Positions 1 to 8,082 of a DNA stretch of 64,000 nt are shown in pieces. The notes beneath the pieces were generated by a model that ran no database searches, had not been told where the DNA came from, and worked only from the letters and a program-made list of their open reading frames with translations. Source of the stretch: an uncultured Polaribacter sp. (lineage in GTDB: Bacteria > Bacteroidota > Bacteroidia > Flavobacteriales > Flavobacteriaceae); contig NZ_CANMHM010000010.1 in NCBI RefSeq assembly GCF_947497695.1, positions 1-64,000 on the forward strand, in the 5' to 3' direction. Numbering within the stretch: the first letter of the stretch is position 1; each line of letters begins with the position of its first letter. Made by a program: the position numbers and the translations under genes.

Positions 1-34
1 GGACACAAAAAATGTGATTTTTGTGTCCTTTTTT
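1..34 (+). terminator. Rho-independent terminator of a gene left of the window
   Basis: An 11 bp perfect stem (1-11 pairs with 18-28, GGACACAAAAA with its complement) has a 6 nt loop and is followed by a six-T tract at 29-34. The T tract lies on the plus side, so it most likely ends transcription of a plus-strand gene to the left. No gene body is visible between here and 318. Confidence 0.75.
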
Positions 35-127
35 AATCTTGAAAGTAATTTAATGTACTACTTCTGAAAGTGCCTAATTTTCTTTTATATCTGTTAAATT
101 AATTTTAACGTCACAAATTGTGTCTTA

Positions 128-158
128 AAAAAACTCGAAGCTTTGCCTCGAGTTTTTT
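128..158. terminator. Bidirectional hairpin terminator
   Basis: ACTCGA at 133-138 pairs with TCGAGT at 148-153, and the stem is extended by A and T runs on either side. It can act in both directions. On the minus strand it lies about 160 bp past the stop of the DUF349 gene and is its best terminator candidate. Confidence 0.6.
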
Positions 159-245
159 GTTTAAAATATGTAAAATAAGAATATTTATTCTAAATAATTT
201 TTGTGAATCCTTATAATTAAGGAATCTATATTAAATAACCTACTT

Positions 246-270
246 TAGATTCCTGCCTTCGCAGGAAAGA
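246..270 (-). repeat. TTCCTGC/GCAGGAA palindromic repeat, copy 1
   Basis: A 7 bp inverted repeat (TTCCTGC at 250-256, GCAGGAA at 261-267) is flanked by TAGA and AGACA. Its reverse complement matches the hairpin at 59439-59465, including the flanking ATCTAAA, so it is a dispersed palindromic element rather than a local terminator. It sits 50 bp past the DUF349 stop codon. Confidence 0.6.
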
Positions 271-318
271 CAGACTACAAATAAATTTGTAAAAACAGGT
301 AATTGTAATAAACCTTTC

Positions 319-2211
319 TTAATAATCTAACTTCTTAATATAGCTCAACTTCTTTTTCCAGATGGCTAAATCTTCTTTAAAAGCTGCTACACTATTTTTC
401 ACATTCAACACCAAAGGATTATCATCTTTCGCATTCGAAAAGAAACCTAAATTATTTTCTAATTGCTGAATCTCTTTCACAACCTCATCAATCTTCTTTC
501 TAATAAATAATTGTTCAGAATCTAATTTTCTAACATCTTTCGCTTCTGCTAAACTATCTACAACATGTGTAAATTTTAACATGCTAATTTCCTCTTTATC
601 CAAATCTAAACTACCTAAAGCTCTGTCAATTAATTTGTTAAATTTACTATCAACATGCCTTGCATCTCTTGGTAAAATCCCTAAAGTTTTCCAAGTATTA
701 ATAATTTCAAAAATCTTCTCTTTTGTTGGTTCTTTTAACTCTTTAACCGTTTCTAAAAAGGCTTTTTTAGCATCTACAACTGCTTGTTGCTCTTTGTTAA
801 GTGCATTTTTTTGAGCGTGAAATCTATCAAAATAATGATTACAAGCTGCTTTAAAACGTTTCCAAATATCATCTGAAAATTTACGTGGTACATGACCAAT
901 TTTTTTCCAATCTGCCTGAATTTTCTTCAACGTATTTGTGGCAGACTCCCAGTCTTCACTATCTTTTAAAGACTCTGCCAACTCAATCAACTCAATTTTT
1001 TTCTTTAAATTATCTTGTTGTTCACTTTTTTCGTGCTTGTAAAACACATTTTTAGCACTATTAAATTTTTTAGTAGCTGCTTTAAATTTTTGCCAAACCT
1101 CTTCACTTTTAGAGTATGGCAGTTTCCCTGCATTAAAATACTCTTGCCTTAAAGCCTCAACCTCTTTAATACTTTTTTGCCAATCGTTGTGCGTTTTATT
1201 AGTAGAAGTATCATAAGCATTTAGCTTTTCTACAACCACTAATTTCTGCTCTATAATTTCTTGATATTTAGAACGCATTTCTCTAAAATGATCGTGCCTT
1301 CTATCATGAATTACCTTAGTCACTTCACTAAATTTTTGCCAAACAGTCTCTCTCATGTCTTTAGAAACTGGTCCAATATCTTCTTTCCAAGTTTTATGTA
1401 ACTCTTGCAAAGCTTTAAAAGCAACATTAACATCTGGTTCTGCAGCTAAAGCCTCTGCTTTTAATATAATTTTTAGTTTCTCCTCTAAATTATGCTTAAA
1501 ATCTAAATCTCTAAAATCGTTACTTAAATGCAATAAATCGTAAAAACGCTCTACATGATGATGGTAAATTTTCCAAGTATCATTGTAATGATTTTTAGAA
1601 ACAGGTCCAATTGTTCTCCAGGTATCTTGCAACCCTTTAAACGTTTTGTACATGGTTGCTGTATCTGCATTGTCAATTAAATCTTTTAATTGCTCAATCA
1701 CAGAAAGTCTTTTTTCTAAATTAGTAGCTAATTGCTTTTCTAAATCATTATAATATGCATCTCGTTGTTTCTTATAATCAGATAATAACGCATTATAATC
1801 TGTTTTAATAGAACTCGAAAACTGAAAATCGATAGCATTTCCTCCTTCTTCTAAAAAAGCCGCTTTTTTTGCTGCTATTAAAGCACCAAATTGTTGATTA
1901 AAAGCATTTTTAATACCATCAACTTCACTTTTTATTTTATGAACAGCATTATTAGAAAGTGTTTTTTTAAGCACAGCTACCAATTCCTCTAAAGATAATT
2001 TAGAATAATCTACAGTAGCAACTTCCTCTTTAGTTGTTTCTTTTTCAGCATCTTCTGCCATCGATTTTTCAATCTCTTCCACAGCATCTTCAGTATCATC
2101 CACTGCTGCTACAGTTTCTTTGGCAACTTCATCAACTTTAGTGGTTTCAGGTTCAATTGCTACTACTTTACTTTCCGTTTTTTCAACGTTTTCATCATTA
2201 TTATCTAACAT
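319..2211 (-). CDS. DUF349 domain-repeat protein
   Basis: A 630-residue soluble, highly charged protein with no signal peptide. The first 65 residues are acidic low complexity rich in E, V and T. Five helical DUF349 repeats follow at about residues 174-222, 257-304, 337-390, 424-467 and 490-527, each carrying a W-K/R-x-I/L-G-P/x-x-P type core such as TWRTIGPVSK and DWKKIGHVPR. A coiled-coil-like tail covers 570-630. The molecular function of DUF349 proteins is not established. In other Flavobacteriaceae I recall this gene next to aroE; here a restriction locus separates them. The ATG at 2211 fits the usual acidic N-terminus. Confidence 0.9.
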   Translation of the reverse strand: MLDNNDENVEKTESKVVAIEPETTKVDEVAKETVAAVDDTEDAVEEIEKSMAEDAEKETTKEEVATVDYSKLSLEELVAVLKKTLSNNAVHKIKSEVDGIKNAFNQQFGALIAAKKAAFLEEGGNAIDFQFSSSIKTDYNALLSDYKKQRDAYYNDLEKQLATNLEKRLSVIEQLKDLIDNADTATMYKTFKGLQDTWRTIGPVSKNHYNDTWKIYHHHVERFYDLLHLSNDFRDLDFKHNLEEKLKIILKAEALAAEPDVNVAFKALQELHKTWKEDIGPVSKDMRETVWQKFSEVTKVIHDRRHDHFREMRSKYQEIIEQKLVVVEKLNAYDTSTNKTHNDWQKSIKEVEALRQEYFNAGKLPYSKSEEVWQKFKAATKKFNSAKNVFYKHEKSEQQDNLKKKIELIELAESLKDSEDWESATNTLKKIQADWKKIGHVPRKFSDDIWKRFKAACNHYFDRFHAQKNALNKEQQAVVDAKKAFLETVKELKEPTKEKIFEIINTWKTLGILPRDARHVDSKFNKLIDRALGSLDLDKEEISMLKFTHVVDSLAEAKDVRKLDSEQLFIRKKIDEVVKEIQQLENNLGFFSNAKDDNPLVLNVKNSVAAFKEDLAIWKKKLSYIKKLDY

Positions 2212-2320
2212 ATCTACAATGTTTAAGGTCTGTACTTTAGTACTAATTTAGGTCGATAAAGATAGTTACAACTTGGTAAATTGGCAAACTATCTAAGAAT
2301 TAAAAATCTACACACATATT

Positions 2321-2425
2321 TTGGGTGTTCCCTAAAAAGGTCGGGCTTTACACTATATCTTTTTGCGAAAAGCAAAAAAGATAAGCCTGTCTTGAGCGAA
2401 GTCGAAAGGTTTCAATCCCTAACGC
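2321..2425 (+). repeat. GGGCGTTCCC-type intergenic repeat, copy A
   Basis: It begins with TTGGGTGTTCCCTAAAAAGG, carries GTCGGGCTTT, then an internal stem (ATCTTTTTGC around 2358, complement around 2371-2382), then a GAGCGAAGTCGAAAGG phrase, and ends with CAATCCCTAACGC. The same opening and closing blocks recur at 55582-55687 and 62092-62200. A 64-codon open frame overlaps it, but this reads as repeat sequence, not a gene. Confidence 0.8.
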
Positions 2426-2740
2426 TGCTTGTTTGCCAACTTATTAACTTCTTTAAATTCGCATTCTTTAATTAGTTTTTATTTTGTTTCATAGTTATTA
2501 TCAACCATTTTATATAAGATATCTAACCTACTTTTAGCAAGAACTTTTCTAATTAAAACTAACGTTTATTTTATGAATTATCTTTGCCTAAAGCACTAAA
2601 ACCCTTTTTTTTTAGATACATGGTTTTACATTTAATTACTTTTTATATCTATGGAAAAGACATGCTCTTTTGCAATTTTTGACGTAGCATTCGCTTTAGC
2701 GAATTACGAATGTGTATAGCTTTGAGCGTTGGCTTTCATT
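2426..2740. other. Gene-free AT-rich spacer between DUF349 and hsdR
   Basis: No supportable reading frame is present. It holds a perfect -7 promoter-like element TATCTTTG at 2579-2586 on the plus strand with no gene after it, and a small stem ATTCGC-TTTA-GCGAAT at about 2690-2705 close to the hsdR stop codon. Confidence 0.5.
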
Positions 2741-5212
2741 CTAAATTGCTCTTTCTTGATATAAGTATTCTTGAAATCCAATAAAGGTTTCTCTAATCGA
2801 CCTAATATCTCCTAATTCACGTTTTGCATCTGTTATTGCTTTGTATTTCAATTCTAATAAATTTGGTAGTTTAGAATCGTCCAATTCATCAACCCCTTCT
2901 TTTACGTATTGTTCTAATACAAAATTTAAAAATTCTTGTTGCTTTGAATTATAATCATTCATTTGAATTTTAGCTTTACCTGCTCTTTCTAATCTTGGAA
3001 CAAGGTCTTTATGATACGCCACATAACTTAATACATCAAAAAGGTCGCTATCTTCTCCGTGAATTAAATTTCTTAAATCTTCTAACTGAGAATTTGTGTA
3101 TCCCTTTTCGCTAAGTTCTTCTAACAATTTTTTACGTGTACTTGGCACGCTCCAAAGTTTTCTTAATTGATTTTCGTCTGTAAAAAATGATGGTAAATCT
3201 CCAAATAACTGCTCAATAAACTGTGTAGAAGAAATTGGTTTACCTGATGGACTCCAAAACGAAGTCTTTACCATTGAATCTATTTCTCTTTCTTTATTAT
3301 CTGAAAGTTTTACTCTTATCATGGCTCTTGGTGGTGTTTCACACACACAAGGTATATTATCACATTCTGCACAAGCTTCTTCTGGTGGTGTCTCACAAAT
3401 ACAAGATGCTTCTCCACAAACAGCACAAACTCTGGTTCTGCCACCACTTTCATCATCATTAGGAATTTCTGGTGGTAATGGGTCTCCATCCCATTCTGGG
3501 TCTTGAAAGTGTTCGTGCGCTTTTACAAAATCAAATAAGGTAAAATAATCTTTACCATCAAAAAGACGTGTTCCTCTACCAACAATTTGTTTGAATTCTA
3601 CCATAGAATCTACAGGTCTTAATAAAACGATGTTTCTAATTTCTGGCGCATCTACACCTGTACTTAATTTTTGTGAAGTAGTTAAAACTGTAGGAATACT
3701 TTTCTCATTATCTTGAAAATCTCGTAAATGTTGTTCTCCATTTTTACCATCGTCTGCAGTTACTCTGTGGCAATAATTGGTGCTTTTACTATTAGAAAAT
3801 TGATTGATTAAATCTCTAATTAAAGCTGCATGTTTTTGAGTTGCACAAAAAACTAACGATTTTTGATTTTGATTTATCAGTTCTAAAAACTTTTTAACTC
3901 TGTATGCTTCTACCTGTTGTATGATAATTTTTCTACCATAATCTCTATACGTAAATGTGTCTCCAATTTCAACTTCGCCGTGTAAAATTACATCATCTTT
4001 GGTAACTGTATATTCATCATAATTGGTTTGTATTTCTTTTACCTTAAAAGGCGTTAAGAAACCATCATTAATACCATCTTTTAACTTGTAAGTATAAATT
4101 GGGTCGCCAAAATAATCATAAGTATCTGCATTTACGTCTCTTTTTGGTGTTGCTGTTAAGCCTAATTGAACTGCTGGCGAAAAATGTTTCATAATTTCAC
4201 GCCAAGAACTTTCGTCTCTTGCACCTCCTCTATGACATTCATCTATAATTATAAAATCGAAAAAATCTTTTGGATATTGACCAAAATTGAAGTCTTCTGT
4301 ATTGTAAACAATTGGCGATTCTGCAGCTATTGGTAAATTTTCATCTTCGTTTTCTTCTTCATCTTCATTTTTAGCATTGGTCATAAAAGTTTGGAAAATT
4401 GTAAAAAATAAATTACCATTTTTAGGTACTTTTCCTTTCTTTTTTATTTCTGATGGTTTAATTCTTACTTTAATATTTTCATCAATTACATCAAAAGCAC
4501 CAAAAGAGTTAAAAGCTTGGTCTGCTAATATGTTTCTATCTGCTAAAAATAATATTCTGGGTGCTCTACTTGCATCTCTTTTTAAATTCCATTTTGCATG
4601 AAATAATTTCCAAGCAATTTGAAAAGCAATGGCTGTTTTTCCTGTTCCTGTTGCTAAGGTTAATAAAAGTCTATCTTTTTTCTCTGCTACTGCTTCTAAT
4701 ACTTTAGCAATGGCATTTTGTTGGTAATATCTGGGTTGCCAAGTACCTCCTCTATCTTCAAAAGGAATGGTAAACAAACGCTCTTTCCAATTAGCAATTT
4801 CTACTTTATAGGCTTCTTTTGGTGTTGGGTAGGTCATTTCCCAAAGTTCGTCTGGTGTTGGGTATTTAAAAACCTCACCTTCTGTGGCTTCGTCTAAATC
4901 CATACCATACATACGCAAGCCATTGGTTGCATAGGTATATCTAATATCTAAACGTTCTGCATATTCTTTGGCTTGACTAACACCATCTGTGTAATATAAG
5001 TCTCTTTTTTTAGCTTCTACAACACCAATTCTTCTGTTTTTGTATTCTAATACATAGTCTGCAAATAATGGTTTTGCTCTTCTGTTTTGACCTATTAAAC
5101 GCCCTTTTGTAATAGGAAACTCTAAACGTAATCTACTGCCTTCTACAATACCCCAACCTGCTTTTCTTAAAGCGGGTTCTATTAAATCGTGTTTGGTTTG
5201 TGCTTCGTTCAT
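2741..5212 (-). CDS. hsdR: Type I restriction enzyme, R (endonuclease/translocase) subunit
   Basis: An 823-residue EcoEI-type HsdR, the motor and nuclease subunit that cuts DNA lacking HsdM methylation. The N-terminal PD-(D/E)xK nuclease includes DYVLEYKNR and GVVEAKK near residues 51-70. The SF2 helicase core has Walker A TGTGKTAIAF near 187 and the DEAD-like box DECHRGG near 325, with helicase motif VI QIVGRGTR further on. The C-terminal EcoEI_R_C region follows. Between helicase and C-domain (about residues 594-626) are two tandem CxxC-x4-CxC modules, each ending in ETPP. It is the last gene of the hsdM-hsdS-AlbA_2-hsdR operon, separated from the preceding gene by a 212 bp repeat spacer. 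Confidence 0.95.
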   Translation of the reverse strand: MNEAQTKHDLIEPALRKAGWGIVEGSRLRLEFPITKGRLIGQNRRAKPLFADYVLEYKNRRIGVVEAKKRDLYYTDGVSQAKEYAERLDIRYTYATNGLRMYGMDLDEATEGEVFKYPTPDELWEMTYPTPKEAYKVEIANWKERLFTIPFEDRGGTWQPRYYQQNAIAKVLEAVAEKKDRLLLTLATGTGKTAIAFQIAWKLFHAKWNLKRDASRAPRILFLADRNILADQAFNSFGAFDVIDENIKVRIKPSEIKKKGKVPKNGNLFFTIFQTFMTNAKNEDEEENEDENLPIAAESPIVYNTEDFNFGQYPKDFFDFIIIDECHRGGARDESSWREIMKHFSPAVQLGLTATPKRDVNADTYDYFGDPIYTYKLKDGINDGFLTPFKVKEIQTNYDEYTVTKDDVILHGEVEIGDTFTYRDYGRKIIIQQVEAYRVKKFLELINQNQKSLVFCATQKHAALIRDLINQFSNSKSTNYCHRVTADDGKNGEQHLRDFQDNEKSIPTVLTTSQKLSTGVDAPEIRNIVLLRPVDSMVEFKQIVGRGTRLFDGKDYFTLFDFVKAHEHFQDPEWDGDPLPPEIPNDDESGGRTRVCAVCGEASCICETPPEEACAECDNIPCVCETPPRAMIRVKLSDNKEREIDSMVKTSFWSPSGKPISSTQFIEQLFGDLPSFFTDENQLRKLWSVPSTRKKLLEELSEKGYTNSQLEDLRNLIHGEDSDLFDVLSYVAYHKDLVPRLERAGKAKIQMNDYNSKQQEFLNFVLEQYVKEGVDELDDSKLPNLLELKYKAITDAKRELGDIRSIRETFIGFQEYLYQERAI

Positions 5213-5256
5213 TTATTTCTTTTTCTTTAAAAATCAAATAACCATCAAATAAGATA

Positions 5257-5421
5257 ATCACATAAGTATCACATAAGCATCACATAAAAAAGTACTGATT
5301 ATCAGGTTTTTAAAATAAAAAACAACATAATTATCACATAAGCGTCACATAAAAAAGTACTGATTATCAGGTTTTTAAAATAAAAAACAACATAATTATC
5401 ACATAAGCGTCACATAAGAAA
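5257..5421. repeat. 65 bp tandem repeat plus short TCACATAAG repeats upstream of hsdR
   Basis: Two nearly perfect 65 bp copies lie at 5281-5345 and 5346-5410, each holding AGTACTGATTATCAGG, and the opening of a third copy (CACATAAG) follows at 5411. To the left the 11 bp motif ATCACATAAG(T/C) recurs in tandem from 5257. The block fills the gap between the hsdR start and the AlbA_2 gene stop, so on the minus strand it is the hsdR leader. Confidence 0.9.
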
Positions 5422-5424
5422 TAT

Positions 5425-6873
5425 TTATGCCCAAAATGGAATATAACTAGCATACTTTCTAGAATTGCTCTCAGGATTATCTTCCTTTATTGCATTTGTT
5501 TCTAAAGCTTCTTTTATAATTCTAGAAGCAATAGAATAATTATGGCTTTTAATTTTAAAACGGTCTCTTAAACTTTCATTACTCATTTTTTCGTTAGAAA
5601 CATATTTTAAACAAGCGTGTTGATAACAAGCTCTAACCCTCTCTTTTTTATCTAATTTTTTTAAACCTCTATAACTAAAAAGAGTAACAGTAGTTCTATG
5701 CTCTTGTACTTTTACTTGTATTGGTGGTAGTTGATATAATTCATTGTAAAATATAACTTTATCTAAACCACTTCCTTTTTCTTCACAAAAACGCATTCTT
5801 CGCATAATATCTGCCAAAATTTCGTTTCTTGAAATATAGGAATCTATAAATCTGTCTGGTGTAATTAAAGGGTCTCCAGGGTTTGATATTTCTATTCTAT
5901 CAGAAAAAATTTCAATCATAGGAAATCCTTTTACTAAAAAATCTTGATGAATTAAGGCATTTGCAATTAACTCTCTAATGGCAATTTCTGGATACATGCG
6001 TGAATCTTCACGCAATACTTTACCAATTTCTTCATTGGCAGGAAGCTGCCCATTTACCCAATTTACCAAACCAAAAAAACCTAAAGCATAACCTTTAACA
6101 CCTATTTGTTCTCTTTCTGTTTCTACCTTGTTTTTTCCTTTGTATTTAATAACTCGAATACTTTTTCTTGATAGCAAGTCGAAATCATTTAGGTTTTTAG
6201 CAAAAAGTATGGCTCCTAAATTGGTAATTGCAATGCCTGTTTTCGTCTTTTTTACTAATTTTTCTTCTATAAATCGATTGATAATACCATTTTGGTCTTT
6301 AGGGAAAGGAATTTTCATTAAATCGAAATAAGTTTCTGTACTTAACAGGCTTACAACATCTGCGTTAGACAAGTTGTCTTTTGCAATATCTTTTTCGAAC
6401 GATATTTTTCGTTTGCGCCATATTTTAGCTTCCTTATCTGGAAAATCTTCTAATTTTCTGGTAATAGAACCAACACGTATGAAGGCTTGTTGCATAAAAT
6501 GTACAGGACGTTCTTTGGTTGCTGGTATAATGTAAAGTGAAATGTGTTTGTCTGCATCATAAGCAAACTCAACAACCTCAAAATCTATACGTGGGTCTAA
6601 ACGTTGTGCCAACCAATGTTCTAATTCTTCTTTGCCTTTTTTATGCGATTTTGCTTTAAAGTTTGTACCAATTATTTTGTGTGTATTGTCTTCTATACCA
6701 AATATTAAATAACCATACTCTTGCCCATGAATGCAAGCACCATTAGACAACGCAGAAAGACGCTCGCCAATTTCTTGGGGCGAATGAAAGTTGTGTTTAA
6801 ACTCTACCCACTCACTCTCATTAGGTTGTTTAACCAGTTCATTTAATAAGGCTTTTAATTGGCTTGTATTCAT
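5425..6873 (-). CDS. AlbA_2 (Schlafen-like) domain and GHKL ATPase-like protein in the R-M operon
   Basis: A 482-residue cytoplasmic protein. The N-terminal AlbA_2 domain (about 15-125) shows ESEWVEFKHNF and GYLIFGIEDNTHKIIG, the pattern of the divergent AAA_4/AlbA_2 family often annotated as RecG-related. A HATPase_c_4-like segment at about 294-372 has ELIANALIHQD, ISNPGDP and GSGLDKV. The last 80 residues look like a winged helix. It starts 18 bp after the hsdS stop, in the same direction, so it is co-transcribed with the R-M genes. Such genes occur in type I R-M loci as R-linked ORFs with no settled function; defence, anti-restriction control or transcription control are all possible. Confidence 0.85.
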   Translation of the reverse strand: MNTSQLKALLNELVKQPNESEWVEFKHNFHSPQEIGERLSALSNGACIHGQEYGYLIFGIEDNTHKIIGTNFKAKSHKKGKEELEHWLAQRLDPRIDFEVVEFAYDADKHISLYIIPATKERPVHFMQQAFIRVGSITRKLEDFPDKEAKIWRKRKISFEKDIAKDNLSNADVVSLLSTETYFDLMKIPFPKDQNGIINRFIEEKLVKKTKTGIAITNLGAILFAKNLNDFDLLSRKSIRVIKYKGKNKVETEREQIGVKGYALGFFGLVNWVNGQLPANEEIGKVLREDSRMYPEIAIRELIANALIHQDFLVKGFPMIEIFSDRIEISNPGDPLITPDRFIDSYISRNEILADIMRRMRFCEEKGSGLDKVIFYNELYQLPPIQVKVQEHRTTVTLFSYRGLKKLDKKERVRACYQHACLKYVSNEKMSNESLRDRFKIKSHNYSIASRIIKEALETNAIKEDNPESNSRKYASYIPFWA

Positions 6874-6891
6874 AAAAGTAAAAATACTAAT

Positions 6892-8082
6892 TTAAGCAAT
6901 AATTTCTTTTTGTGTCAATTCTCCTGCAAATGCTTTTTGTAAAATGGATTTTTTTAGTTCTTCTAGGTCTTTTAGTTTTTTAACATAATTAGCTTCAATT
7001 TGGGTTGTTTGTTTATTTAGCTTTACCATCTTTGGTACAATTTCTTTCTGATTTTTAATACTTGGAAACGAAATTTTTATTTTTCTTAAATCAGCATTAT
7101 ACAACCTTGAAATTGTAGCACCTTTAGACGGATTCCAATCACAAACTCCATAAAACTGATATAAATATTCATTAGTTACTAATTCTTCTTTATTATCAAT
7201 CCAAACTATGTTGGAATCCTGAAAATATGCTGGTTCTCCATTATAAATTACTCTTCTTCCAATTGTGCCAGAAGCAGAAATTAATATATCTCCTTTTTTT
7301 GGAAAAGAATATTTACTTCTAAAATCATCATAAATTTCTTTAGAAATAAAAGCATTTGGTTCTTTTCCAAACGTACCAATTTTATAAAATGGAATTTCGC
7401 CATCTGGTGTGGTTTGCTTTTTTAAAATTCTTTTACACATAGAAACTTTACCTAATTCCCCCAAACTTTTCTCTTCCCAACTCTCACCTTTTTGACTAAA
7501 AATATTATTTAGTTTAGATTGAAACAACTCTTTTGCGTTTGCTATGTTTTTTTCAATATTGGCTTTGGCTTGGTCTATGGCTATAAAAGCTTTGTCTAAT
7601 AGGGCTACGATTTGTTTTTGTTCTTCAAGTGGTGGTATTGGTACATCAATTTGTTTTAAAACTTTTACAGATGCCACATTTTTTATTGCTGCACCAACAG
7701 TATTTTCTTGTATTCTTTCATCAAAATCAGGACTACTCATCCAATATTTGAGATATTGTACATCCAGGAAATCTTTAGGTGTGAGTTTTAATAGAGCTTG
7801 GTTAATAATACCCCTTTTTACATTTTTTGGTACAATAGCGACTTTCCCCATTGTGCCTGAACAACTCATAATCAAATCGTTTGACTTAAGTTCAAACCTT
7901 TTCATTTCGTTGAACTTCTCCTGATCCACGAAATATCTTATTTCTGAAAATTGGTCATAGATTGCATGTTGTTGTTCATAAACAGCATAACCCTTTTCAA
8001 CAAAACAGCTTTTCTTTAGACTGCCGCCAAATGGACCTCTAACAAAATCACAAACCTCTCCAAATTTCTTAAGTTGAATCAT
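6892..8082 (-). CDS. hsdS: Type I restriction-modification specificity subunit
   Basis: A 396-residue protein with two target recognition domains and two conserved helical spacers. TRD1 covers roughly 1-150. The first spacer (about 155-200) begins PIPPLEEQKQIVALLD. TRD2 covers about 205-350, and the second spacer begins NQKEIVPKMVKL and ends with the usual LQKAFAGELT. HsdS sets the bipartite DNA site for both HsdM methylation and HsdR cleavage. The ATG directly abuts the hsdM stop codon. TRDs are strain-variable in type I systems, so the recognition site cannot be read from sequence alone. Confidence 0.94.
   Translation of the reverse strand: MIQLKKFGEVCDFVRGPFGGSLKKSCFVEKGYAVYEQQHAIYDQFSEIRYFVDQEKFNEMKRFELKSNDLIMSCSGTMGKVAIVPKNVKRGIINQALLKLTPKDFLDVQYLKYWMSSPDFDERIQENTVGAAIKNVASVKVLKQIDVPIPPLEEQKQIVALLDKAFIAIDQAKANIEKNIANAKELFQSKLNNIFSQKGESWEEKSLGELGKVSMCKRILKKQTTPDGEIPFYKIGTFGKEPNAFISKEIYDDFRSKYSFPKKGDILISASGTIGRRVIYNGEPAYFQDSNIVWIDNKEELVTNEYLYQFYGVCDWNPSKGATISRLYNADLRKIKISFPSIKNQKEIVPKMVKLNKQTTQIEANYVKKLKDLEELKKSILQKAFAGELTQKEIIA

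Noticed and set aside
2281..2475. 64-codon plus-strand frame in the spacer after DUF349
   Set aside because: It runs through the GGGCGTTCCC-type repeat; its sequence is repeat, not protein-like, and the same blocks recur elsewhere in non-coding gaps.
5257..5421. CRISPR array
   Set aside because: The repeats are contiguous 65 bp tandem copies without unique spacers, and no cas genes exist in the window.
7544..7924. 126-codon plus-strand frame
   Set aside because: Antisense to hsdS; no family features.
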